Below, one piece after another: positions 37,889 through 45,891 of a stretch of 64,000 nucleotides of DNA (its first letter is position 1; each line of letters starts with the position of its first letter). Location: positions 31,352 through 95,351 of the forward strand of contig VBDX01000131.1 of assembly GCA_005881885.1 (NCBI GenBank). The letters run 5' to 3'. This DNA is from Chloroflexota bacterium. GTDB taxonomy: Bacteria; Chloroflexota; Limnocylindria; P2-11E. The translations under genes and the position numbers were made by a program. The notes beneath the pieces are model-generated. The model was not told the origin of the DNA and made no database searches. It saw only the letters and a program-made list of their open reading frames with translations.

Positions 37889-39007
37889 GTGCGCGTCGCG
37901 TCGCTTTCCCTCGAGGACTTCCGCAGCTACGAACGCGAGGACTGCCTGTTCGTTCCGGGCGTCACCGCGTTCGTCGGCCCGAACGGCGCGGGCAAGACCA
38001 ACCTGCTCGAGGCCGTGCACCTCGTGGCGCGCGGAGAGTCATCGCGTGCCGGCGACGACGCCGAGATGGTCCGCTGGGGTGCATCTTTCGCCCGAGTCGT
38101 TGTCGAGGCGTGCCACGGGAAGGACGAGCGTGCCCGTCTGGAGGTCACGCTGTTCGCCCCTGAGGTCGCCGCCCGCAAGCGGCCGCGGCGGTACACCTCG
38201 GACGGCGCGCCCCGGAGGGCGGACGACATCATCGGCGCGTTCGCGGTCGTGGCGTTCTTTCCCGAGGATGTCGAGCTCCTGGCGTCGGCGCCCTCGGCCC
38301 GCCGCCGCTACCTCGACGCGATGGTGTCTCAGATCGACCGTGGTCATCGGGCGGACACGCGTGCCTACGCGCGGGTGCTCGTGCAGCGGAACGCGCTGCT
38401 GCGTGCGGGCCGGGAGGAGGAGCCGATCCCCGAAAGCGAGCTCGCGTTCTGGGACAGCGAGCTCATCCGACTGGCGACAACGATCTCGCTCCGGCGAGAG
38501 ACCGCGGTCGAGGAGTTCCGACCGGCCTTCCGCGCGGCGGCCGCGGCGCTGGGCGCGGACCCGGTCCCGGACGTCGCGTACGCCTGCCAAACGACAGGGA
38601 CGACCCCTGAGGATCGCGCCGAGGGCTATCGCCGACTGCTCATCGAGAAGCGTGACCGCGAACGCTGGCAGGGGACGACGCTCGTGGGTCCGCATCGTGA
38701 GGATCTCGCCGTGGCGGTCGGCGAGCGGCCACTGCCGACCTTCGCCTCGCGAGGAGAACAGCGGTCCGCCGTCCTCGCGCTCAAGCTTGCGGAGGGGACG
38801 TGGCTGCGCGCGCGCACCGGGGAGACGCCGGTCTTCCTTCTTGACGACGTGCTTTCCGAGCTCGACGCCGCGCGGCGCGACGCCTTCTGTCGCGCCCTTC
38901 CCGTCGAGGCCCAGGCTATGTTGACGGCTGCCGTGCTCGCGAGCATCCCGGAGGCCCTCCGCGAGCGCGCCACGATCGTTCCCGTTGGGCGTGGAGACGT
39001 CGGCTGA
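37889..39007 (+). CDS. recF: DNA replication and repair protein RecF
   Basis: The 372-residue SMC-like ATPase begins RVASLSLEDFRSYE with Walker A GPNGAGKTN at residues 30-38. The ABC signature is in FASRGEQRSAVLALKLAE and Walker B is FLLDDVLSELDAARR. RecF loads RecA at gapped DNA with RecO and RecR. It starts with GTG and is part of the dnaN-recF-DUF721 transcript. gyrB, often the next gene, lies about 22 kb away instead. Confidence 0.96.
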   Translation: MRVASLSLEDFRSYEREDCLFVPGVTAFVGPNGAGKTNLLEAVHLVARGESSRAGDDAEMVRWGASFARVVVEACHGKDERARLEVTLFAPEVAARKRPRRYTSDGAPRRADDIIGAFAVVAFFPEDVELLASAPSARRRYLDAMVSQIDRGHRADTRAYARVLVQRNALLRAGREEEPIPESELAFWDSELIRLATTISLRRETAVEEFRPAFRAAAAALGADPVPDVAYACQTTGTTPEDRAEGYRRLLIEKRDRERWQGTTLVGPHREDLAVAVGERPLPTFASRGEQRSAVLALKLAEGTWLRARTGETPVFLLDDVLSELDAARRDAFCRALPVEAQAMLTAAVLASIPEALRERATIVPVGRGDVG

Positions 39008-39021
39008 GGCCTCTGTCGGCG

Positions 39022-39303
39022 GTGCTCGCGCGAGCCCTTCGGACACTGGGGCTCGATAGCGACGTCGCCAGGGCTGATGCGGTACGCGAGTGGAGGACGG
39101 TCGCCTCGGCGGTGATCGGCGCGGATGCCGCGCGGACCACCGCGCTGCGGATGGACGGGGGCACCCTGGTCGTGGCCGTGCCGACCGCGCAGTGGGCGGC
39201 GGAGATCCGTCTTCGGGAACACGAGCTCGTCTCGCAGCTCGCAACACGCGCGCCGCGCAGCGGCATCGCCAAGATCCGGTCCGTCCCGGCGTCGCACAAC
39301 TAG
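39022..39303 (+). CDS. DUF721 (DciA-like) protein
   Basis: The 93-residue protein has the DUF721 pattern (LARALRTLGLDSDVARADAVREWRTVASAVIG; DGGTLVVAVPTAQWAAEIRLREHELVSQL). Proteins of this family next to recF include DciA, which loads the replicative helicase in bacteria lacking DnaC. A role in helicase loading is therefore plausible but unproven here. It starts with GTG, 14 nt after recF. Confidence 0.85.
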   Translation: MLARALRTLGLDSDVARADAVREWRTVASAVIGADAARTTALRMDGGTLVVAVPTAQWAAEIRLREHELVSQLATRAPRSGIAKIRSVPASHN

Positions 39304-39304
39304 C

Positions 39305-41404
39305 GTGTCCCTAAACTCGCCTGCGGTGCGACAGGCGAGCTTCGTCACGAAGACCGGATCGACCAGCGAGCTTCGTCCGGGAGCGCCCGATGTCATCCTC
39401 GTGAGCGAGCCGACGCTTGGCGCGACGCTTCGCACGAAGGGTCGCTTCTATTTCCTCTGCGAGGTCTCACGTCAGCACGGCACGAACGCCGGCGCCGACG
39501 TCGCCAAGGAGGTCGCGGATCTCGCGCGCCAGGAGTACTACTACGATCTCTCGGCCGGGATCGAGGTCTCGCTGCGCAAAGCGCTGCGCCAGGCGAACCG
39601 CCGCGCGGCGCAGCGGCTTCGGGATCACCGGGGGCGCGTCACGCTCCATTGCGCTTGCGCGGTCGTCGTGAACAACGAGCTGTACGCGGCGCGCATCGGC
39701 GCCGCACAGGTCTTCCTCGTTCGCCGCGCGCGGCTCTTCCTCCCCGGCGACGAGCCTGGCGAGCTCGCCGACTTCGTTCATCGCACGACGACGCGCGAGG
39801 CGGCCTCGCTCGGTGGTGAGGCCGATGTCCTGCCAGACGTGTGGCGGCAGAGCGTCGAACCGGGAGACACGCTCATCCTCGCTTCCGGGGCGCTGACCGA
39901 TGGCCTCGGTGCCGAAACGCTCAAGAACGCGGCGGTGACCCTGCATCCGCGCGCTGCGGCGGAACACGTGCATAACCGCGCGGTCGCGGACGGAGTGGTC
40001 GGGAGCGCGGCCGCGCTCTTCATCGAGATCAGCGCCGCGAGCGCCGGAGCAGCGCGCGTCCTCTCCGAGCCCGTCCGTGCCGCTCAGCCGAGCGAGGTGG
40101 AGATCGCGGACAACATCCGCTCGCGCGTCGATGCGCTCTGGCGCAAACGCCCACGGATCGGCGAGGCGATCGGCGCGGCGGCGGCACCGGCGACCCGCGC
40201 CGTCGGCAAGACGGTCGCGGTCGGATTCGAGCTGATGCCGAAGCGTGCGCCGCCTCTGCCGCGCAGGCCGGACACCGCACGCGCCCGCTCACGGCGGCAG
40301 CGACGTGCCGCGTCGATCCTCGCGGCGCTCCTCCTCGTGGTGGCCGGCGGGATCGGTCTCCTCGCCTACCGCGACTACAGCGGCAATCAGGTCTCGGGTG
40401 ACTACCAGCTCGCGATCATCTCCGTCGAGTCCGACATCTCGTCCGCGCAGCGCTTCGCCGACCGCAAGCCACCGGACAACGACTCCGCGCGCGAGAGGGT
40501 CAACCACGCGCGCAGGTCGCTCGATGAGGCCGCCCGCTCGCCAGCGGCCGACCCTGTCCGCGTGGCGGCGCTGCGCGCGCAGCTCGACGCGCTGGACGAC
40601 AAGATCAACGGGGTCGTCATAGATCTTGCGCGCATCGCGCCCGGTGCGAAGCCGGCGACGCTCCTGGGAAACGTGAACGGCCTGTACGCGGCGGATCCCG
40701 GATCGGGCAGGCTTTGGCGGATCTTTGGGGATCCGACCGAGGTCGGGGCGGTGCTCACCAAAGGGACGCAGGACGTGGGCTCCCCACGCCTGGTCGCGGC
40801 GCAGGGCGAGACCCTCTATTCCGTCGATGATGCCAAGCACCTCTGGCGGGCAGAAGGCAACGCCATCGAAGATGTGACGCCCGATGAGTCGACCAAATGG
40901 AAGAGCGTCGAGGCCTTCGCGGTATTCGTCTTCAACCTGTACGTCCTCGATGCGACGAGCGGTCAGGTGTGGAAGCACGCGTCGAGGGATGGTGCCAACT
41001 TCGAGCGCGGGCAGGGGTATCTGGCCGAGCCGCTCGCCGCGGGGACAGGCCGGTCTCTGGCGATCGATCAGGACATCTGGATCGTGACGACGCAGGGCGA
41101 GATCCTGCGGTTCCGGCGGCTCACCCAATCGTTCACGGCGACACGGGTCGACTTCGTCCCGCGATGGAAGGGCGATCCGGTGAAGCCGACCGCGGTCCAG
41201 GCGATCGACGTGCAGCGCTCCATCTACTTCCTCGATGCGCCAGGGAAGCGTGTGATCCAGATGACCCGCGATGGCGGGGAGCTCGCGCGCTTCGCGCTGC
41301 CGGCAAATCTGCCCGCGCCCACAGGCTTTTACGTGTCCGAGGGCTCCCGCACGATATTCACGATCCACGACTCGAAGGTGGTGGCGACGGAGCTTCGCGC
41401 GTGA
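39305..41404 (+). CDS. PP2C-like domain, transmembrane helix and beta-propeller-like protein
   Basis: The protein is about 699 residues. Residues about 25-260 follow the PP2C fold order (SEPTLGATLRTKGRFYFLCEVS, CACAVVVNNELYAARIGAAQVFLVRR, GDTLILASGALTDGLGAE). The metal-binding DGxGG and SDGL aspartates are replaced, so it is probably catalytically dead. A helix follows at about 335-357 (ILAALLLVVAGGIGLLAY), then a coiled stretch. The C-terminal domain repeats LYAADPGSGRLWRI, TLYSVDDAKHLWRA and LYVLDATSGQVWKH, like propeller blades. It may sense an outside signal; the partner is unknown. Start is GTG, 1 nt after the DUF721 stop. Confidence 0.75.
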   Translation: MSLNSPAVRQASFVTKTGSTSELRPGAPDVILVSEPTLGATLRTKGRFYFLCEVSRQHGTNAGADVAKEVADLARQEYYYDLSAGIEVSLRKALRQANRRAAQRLRDHRGRVTLHCACAVVVNNELYAARIGAAQVFLVRRARLFLPGDEPGELADFVHRTTTREAASLGGEADVLPDVWRQSVEPGDTLILASGALTDGLGAETLKNAAVTLHPRAAAEHVHNRAVADGVVGSAAALFIEISAASAGAARVLSEPVRAAQPSEVEIADNIRSRVDALWRKRPRIGEAIGAAAAPATRAVGKTVAVGFELMPKRAPPLPRRPDTARARSRRQRRAASILAALLLVVAGGIGLLAYRDYSGNQVSGDYQLAIISVESDISSAQRFADRKPPDNDSARERVNHARRSLDEAARSPAADPVRVAALRAQLDALDDKINGVVIDLARIAPGAKPATLLGNVNGLYAADPGSGRLWRIFGDPTEVGAVLTKGTQDVGSPRLVAAQGETLYSVDDAKHLWRAEGNAIEDVTPDESTKWKSVEAFAVFVFNLYVLDATSGQVWKHASRDGANFERGQGYLAEPLAAGTGRSLAIDQDIWIVTTQGEILRFRRLTQSFTATRVDFVPRWKGDPVKPTAVQAIDVQRSIYFLDAPGKRVIQMTRDGGELARFALPANLPAPTGFYVSEGSRTIFTIHDSKVVATELRA

Positions 41405-42099
41405 TCCCTCTTCGCGATCAGAACCCCACGTCGCGCACGCCGATCGCCAACCGCCTCCTCCTTGCTATCAACATCGCGGTCTGGATCTACACCCTGTCGA
41501 TCGCGCGCGACGCCGCGGCGATCGCGGCCTTCTACGACCGCTATTCGTTCGACTGGCGCGAGTTCGCAGGAGCGATCGCGCAAGGGAACCTCGGCGCCCA
41601 AACGTTCATCCCGCTCCTCACGCACATGTTCATGCACGGTGGTTGGCTACACGTCATCGGCAACATGCTGTACCTCTGGATCTTCGGCGACAACATCGAG
41701 GACCGGCTCGGTAGCGGACCGTATCTCGTCTTCTATCTGCTTTGTGGGGTGGTGGCCGCTGTCGGGCAGGGCCTCGTGCAGCCCGAGCCGATGGTCGGGG
41801 CCTCGGGGGCGATCGCCGGGGTCCTGGGCGCGTACCTGGTGCTCTATCCGACCGCGCGTGTGTCAACGCTCATCTTCCTCGGACTCTTCATCTCGATCGT
41901 TCAGCTGCCCGCACTCATCGTCATCGGATTTTTCATCGTGCTTCAGATGATCGATGCGCTCGCCGAGTTGCGCTTCACCGCGCATCAGGCGACGTCCAAC
42001 ATCGCGTACTTCGCGCACATCTTCGGCTTCGCGGCCGGCATCCTGCTTCTGCTCCTCTTCAACCGGCGTCGCGAGGTCGGTCGAATTCGTTTCGGCTAG
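41401..42099 (+). CDS. Rhomboid-family intramembrane serine protease
   Basis: The 232-residue protein has six helices with HMFMHGGWLHVIGNMLYLWIFGDNIED, catalytic serine in GASGAIAGVLGAY and the histidine in FAHIFGFAAG. Members cut substrates within the membrane. GTG 41401 overlaps the preceding stop as GTGA, so it may be translated together with the PP2C-propeller membrane protein, which is a possible substrate (inference from context only). Confidence 0.92.
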   Translation: MIPLRDQNPTSRTPIANRLLLAINIAVWIYTLSIARDAAAIAAFYDRYSFDWREFAGAIAQGNLGAQTFIPLLTHMFMHGGWLHVIGNMLYLWIFGDNIEDRLGSGPYLVFYLLCGVVAAVGQGLVQPEPMVGASGAIAGVLGAYLVLYPTARVSTLIFLGLFISIVQLPALIVIGFFIVLQMIDALAELRFTAHQATSNIAYFAHIFGFAAGILLLLLFNRRREVGRIRFG

Positions 42100-42149
42100 C
42101 TGTCAACCGTCCGCATGACGGTTGACGCGGCCTTTGACCGGGTAGGCTT

Positions 42150-42650
42150 GTGACGATGCTCGTGCCGTGCACGGTCGAATCGGTTCGGGTCCACGTGCTC
42201 ACGAATCAACACGTCGTGCTGCTCCAGGCGGAGGGCGTGCGACGGCTCCTCCCGATCTGGATCGGTCCCGATCAGGCGTACAGCATCGCGACGAAGATCG
42301 CCGGGATCACCAGCGAGCGTCCGCTCACCCACGATCTGATGGTCGACATGCTGACGAAGATGGGCGCCGAGATCACGCGCGTCGTCGTCAAGGACCTCGT
42401 CGCCGACGACGCCGGCGGCGGAGTCTTTCATGGCAGCGTCTTCCTGCAGGTCGCCGACCGCGAGATCGAGGTGGACTGCCGCCCGTCGGACGCGATCGCG
42501 CTCGCCGTCCGCTGCACCGCGCGCATCCTCGTGAGCGAGACCGTTCTGGATCGCTCGGCGATCACCGCCGAGTCGAACGACGATCACGAGCTCGCCGTGT
42601 TCAAGGAGTTCATCGAATCTCTTCCGGACGAGCCGCCGCAAAGCTCATAG
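42150..42650 (+). CDS. Bifunctional nuclease (BFN/DUF151) family protein
   Basis: The 166-residue protein has the BFN core LLPIWIGPDQAYSIATKIAGITSERPLTHDLMVDMLTKMGAEI and DCRPSDAIALAVRCTARILVSE. Family members have reported nuclease activity in plants, and DUF151 proteins are common in Actinobacteria and Chloroflexota with unclear roles. GTG 42150 or ATG 42156 may be the start. The stop overlaps the probable lysA start as ATAG. Confidence 0.88.
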   Translation: MTMLVPCTVESVRVHVLTNQHVVLLQAEGVRRLLPIWIGPDQAYSIATKIAGITSERPLTHDLMVDMLTKMGAEITRVVVKDLVADDAGGGVFHGSVFLQVADREIEVDCRPSDAIALAVRCTARILVSETVLDRSAITAESNDDHELAVFKEFIESLPDEPPQSS

Positions 42651-43951
42651 AGATCGATCGCGCGATCTGGCCGCTCCGAACGGCCGTCAGCCGCGATGGC
42701 CGCCTTACGGTCGCGGGAGCGGATGTCGTCGAGCTCGCGGACCGCTACGGGACGCCGCTCTACGTCTACGACGCCGAGACGATACGCACGAGCGTCCGCG
42801 GATATGTCGATGCGTTCTTTCCGTACCGGCCCGTGCGCGTCGCGTATTCGGTCAAGGCTTGTCCGCTCATCGGCGTCGGCGCGGTCATAGCGCGCGCGGG
42901 GCTGGACGCCAGCGTCGCATCGTTTGGGGAGCTGCTCGCCGCGCGCCGCTCCGGGTTTCCGGCCTCCCGCATGGAGCTGCACGGGAACGCGAAGCCCGAC
43001 GAGGAGCTCGCTGGTGCGCTGCGCTCTCGCGTCGGACGCGTCGTGATCGACGGTGCGCACGACATCGAGCGCCTGGGTCCGCTTGTCCGAAAACGTGTCC
43101 AGCCGCAGCCGGTATGGCTGCGCGTCTCGCCCGGCATCGCGGTGGACACGCACCCGCACCTTCGGACCGGAGGGCTGGACAGCAAGTTCGGCGTGCCGAT
43201 CTCGACGGGCGACGCGCTGGCGTACGCGCGCGAGATCGTCCGCACGAAAGGCCTCGCGCTCGTCGGGCTACACGCTCATCTTGGGGCGGAGGTCCGTGAC
43301 GCGCGCCCGTACCGCGAGCTTGCGCGTGCGCTCGTCGCCTTCGCGAACGAAGTGCGCGCGGCGACGAAGGCTCCGATCGCGGAGATCGCGATGGGCGGAG
43401 GGCTCGCCGTTCCACTGCGCTCCGGAGAGGAAGTCGTGGGTCTCGCCGACTACGCGCGTGCGCTCGCGGAGCCGGTGCGGAAGGAGGGCGGCGCTCTGCG
43501 AGGCGCGACGATCTACGTCGAGCCGGGCCGAGGCATCGTCGGTCGCGCCGCGGTCGCGCTGTACCGCGTGATCGGCACGAAGCGGGTCGAAGGCCTCCGC
43601 GCCTTCGTGGCCGTCGATGGCGGGATGGGCGACAACATCCGGCCCGCGCTCTATGGCGCGGAATACACCGCGGCGATCGCGGGCCGCGCGAACGCGCCCG
43701 CGACCGAAGAGGTCGCGGTGGCCGGCAAGTTCTGCGAGAGCGGGGACGTCCTCATCCGTTCGGTGAAGCTGCCGTCAGCGCGGGCGGGGGATGTGCTCGC
43801 GATGCCCAGCGTCGGCGCGTACAGCCTCGCGATGGCCTCGAACTACAACCAGGCGCCCCGTCCGGCGGTCGTCTTGCTGGATGGAGGACGCGCGCGTGTC
43901 ATCCGGCGGCGCGAGCGACCCGAGGACATCTGGAGGCTCGAGCGCCGCTAG
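42647..43951 (+). CDS. lysA: Diaminopimelate decarboxylase
   Basis: The protein of about 434 residues is a PLP-dependent fold-III decarboxylase. It has the start pattern YGTPLYVYDAETI, the PLP lysine in YSVKACPL, VASFGEL, the HGNAKP strand and GLHAHLGAEV. GGG for phosphate appears in IAMGGGLAVP, and YVEPGRGIVG and GKFCESGD complete the barrel. It makes lysine from meso-diaminopimelate. There is no ATG, GTG or TTG in frame before codon about 55. I place the start at ATA 42647, which overlaps the BFN stop, but ATC 42665 (before TGG CCG) is equally possible. The end converges on the glycosyltransferase with a shared CTAG. Confidence 0.9.
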   Translation: MEIDRAIWPLRTAVSRDGRLTVAGADVVELADRYGTPLYVYDAETIRTSVRGYVDAFFPYRPVRVAYSVKACPLIGVGAVIARAGLDASVASFGELLAARRSGFPASRMELHGNAKPDEELAGALRSRVGRVVIDGAHDIERLGPLVRKRVQPQPVWLRVSPGIAVDTHPHLRTGGLDSKFGVPISTGDALAYAREIVRTKGLALVGLHAHLGAEVRDARPYRELARALVAFANEVRAATKAPIAEIAMGGGLAVPLRSGEEVVGLADYARALAEPVRKEGGALRGATIYVEPGRGIVGRAAVALYRVIGTKRVEGLRAFVAVDGGMGDNIRPALYGAEYTAAIAGRANAPATEEVAVAGKFCESGDVLIRSVKLPSARAGDVLAMPSVGAYSLAMASNYNQAPRPAVVLLDGGRARVIRRRERPEDIWRLERR

Positions 43952-44670
43952 TCGTTCGGGCGAAGCCAGAGTCGCGCGCGCAAGACGAAGAGGTCGCGGA
44001 TGGCCCGGAGGATCACCCGCGGCGATGCACCCTTTTCCTCGCCTGCCGTGCGCGGGAAGTGGCGCACGCCAACCTGCCTGATGCGGATGCCCGCCCGGCG
44101 CAACGTGATCAGAAGCTCGGGTGAGAAGAAGGCGCCGTTCGCGCGAACGCGCTCGAGCGGCACGCGTGCGAAGACGTCGCGGCGGAAAAGCTTGAAGGCG
44201 CAGTCCACGTCGCGCCACCCACCGCCGAAGAGCAGGCGGATCAAGCGGTTGTAGACCCACGCAACGAACAGTCGGCGTGGCGGGTCCGCCCGCTTCTCGC
44301 GATAGCCGACGACCGCGTCGAAGCCGTCGCTGGCGTTGACGAGTCGCTCCAGGTCCGCGAGATCGAACTGCCGGTCCCCATCCGTGTAGAAGACCCACGG
44401 CTTCGTTGCCGCGCGCAGACCCGATCGCACCGCTCCGCCATATCCCCGCCGCGTGCCGTGGTGGATGACGCGGACGCGCGGGTCCCTCCCGGCAAGGTCG
44501 TCCGCGATAGTGCCCGTGCGATCGGTGCTGCCGTCGTCGACGACCGTGACGTCGACGTCGTCCGCGAAACGGGGAAGGATTGTGAGCGCGTCGTTCACGA
44601 CCGCCCCGACGTGATCCTCTTCGTTCAGCGCCGGAAAGAAGAAGGAAAGGCCGTCGAGCCGTGCGGGCAC
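43948..44670 (-). CDS. Family 2 glycosyltransferase (dolichol-phosphate mannose synthase-like)
   Basis: The 240-residue GT-A enzyme has FFPALNEEDHVGAVVNDAL, the nucleotide-binding DDGSTDRTG, the metal site DGDRQFD and SGLRAATKPW. It lacks the C-terminal membrane helices of some relatives. It probably transfers a sugar from a nucleotide sugar to a polyprenyl phosphate. The GT-C enzymes encoded next door use such lipid-linked sugars, so the three genes plausibly form one glycosylation module. Confidence 0.87.
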   Translation of the reverse strand: MPARLDGLSFFFPALNEEDHVGAVVNDALTILPRFADDVDVTVVDDGSTDRTGTIADDLAGRDPRVRVIHHGTRRGYGGAVRSGLRAATKPWVFYTDGDRQFDLADLERLVNASDGFDAVVGYREKRADPPRRLFVAWVYNRLIRLLFGGGWRDVDCAFKLFRRDVFARVPLERVRANGAFFSPELLITLRRAGIRIRQVGVRHFPRTAGEEKGASPRVILRAIRDLFVLRARLWLRPND

Positions 44671-44700
44671 AGGCAGCCAAGGTTAGCGTGTTCGTGTCGG

Positions 44701-45891
44701 ATGAGCGTGTCGGACCGCATGGCCGCGATCTGGATCGGAGCGATCGCGGCGGGGATCTATCTCGCCGCCGGCATCGGCCTGACGACCGACTATGACTATT
44801 TCGGACGCCTCGCCGCCGCCGTGCTCGACGGCCGCTGGTGGCTGGATGAGGCGCCGACCTGGCTGAACGAGCTCCTCTCCTGCGGTGGCGGGCGCTTCTG
44901 CGTCGTCTATCCGCCGCTCCCGGCGATCATGGCGCTCCCGCTCGTCCCGTTCCTCCCGACCGCGTCCGCGCAGGTCATCGCTTCGCGCGTCGCCGGCGGC
45001 GCGTCGGGCGGGATCCTCTACTACGCCCTGCGGGGGTACGGCGCACCGCGCCTCTACGCGCTCGCCGGCGCCATCCTTTCGACGTTCGGCACGACGCTGT
45101 TCTTTTCCAGCGTCGACGGGCGCGCCTGGTACGCCGCGCACGCGGCCTCCATGCTTTTTCTCGCGGCGTCATTCGCGATCGCAGCGCGGGGCGGCGCACC
45201 GACCCTGGTCGGCGCGCTTCTTGGCATCTCGGCGCTGGCACGGCTGCCGGTCGCAGTCGCCGCGCCGGCGCTCGCGCTGCTCACCGCGCGACGGAGTGGA
45301 ACGCCATATCGCGCGGCGCTCGTCCGGGTCGTCGCCGGCGGGCTGCCCTTCGCGCTCCTGTATGTCGGGTACAGCGTGCTCCGCTGGGGAACGCCGTTCG
45401 ACTCGGGTTACGCCCGCCTCACGGAGGGCGACTTCTTCTTTCAGCAGGGCCTCTTCTCGCCGATCTACCTGGTTCGGCAGCTGTATGCGATCTTCCTCGA
45501 GCCACCTGACTTCGTCGAAGGGACACCGTTCTTCTTGCGTCCTCGTTTCGTGGGCATGAGCCTTTTCCTCACGACCCCGGCCTTTCTCTGGGTGTTCATC
45601 GCGCTCCGTGAGGTCCGGCGGGACGTCGTGGTCGGCGCGACCGCCCTGGCCGCGCTGCTCGCGCTGCTGCCGGATCTCTTCCACGGCACCGTCGGGTTCC
45701 AACAGTTCGGGTACCGCTTCAGCATCGATGCGCAGCCTTTCCTCGTCGCCCTCGCGCTCACCGGCGATGGACTCGTTCGCGGGGTGTGGCGGCGCCGGCC
45801 CACAATCCTCTTCCTCGCCGTCATCCTGCTGTCAGTGCTCGTCAACGTGTATGCCACGATCGCGATCACGCGGTTCGACTATTGGCAATGA
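44701..45891 (+). CDS. Polytopic membrane protein, probable GT-C glycosyltransferase
   Basis: The 396-residue protein has about ten hydrophobic helices. Its N-terminal loop, GLTTDYDYFGRLAAAVLDGRWWLDEAPTWLNEL, recalls the acceptor-site loop of GT-39/GT-83 type enzymes, and a later loop reads FRPRFVGMS-like. The exact family is not clear. ATG 44701 is used; the preceding 30 bases are intergenic to the divergent GT-2 gene. It overlaps the next gene by 4 nt (ATGA), so the two are coupled. Confidence 0.72.
   Translation: MSVSDRMAAIWIGAIAAGIYLAAGIGLTTDYDYFGRLAAAVLDGRWWLDEAPTWLNELLSCGGGRFCVVYPPLPAIMALPLVPFLPTASAQVIASRVAGGASGGILYYALRGYGAPRLYALAGAILSTFGTTLFFSSVDGRAWYAAHAASMLFLAASFAIAARGGAPTLVGALLGISALARLPVAVAAPALALLTARRSGTPYRAALVRVVAGGLPFALLYVGYSVLRWGTPFDSGYARLTEGDFFFQQGLFSPIYLVRQLYAIFLEPPDFVEGTPFFLRPRFVGMSLFLTTPAFLWVFIALREVRRDVVVGATALAALLALLPDLFHGTVGFQQFGYRFSIDAQPFLVALALTGDGLVRGVWRRRPTILFLAVILLSVLVNVYATIAITRFDYWQ

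Noticed and set aside
39125-39304. N-terminal extension of the PP2C-propeller gene
   Set aside because: The open frame continues upstream but overlaps the DUF721 gene in another frame, and the extension is arginine-rich without family character.
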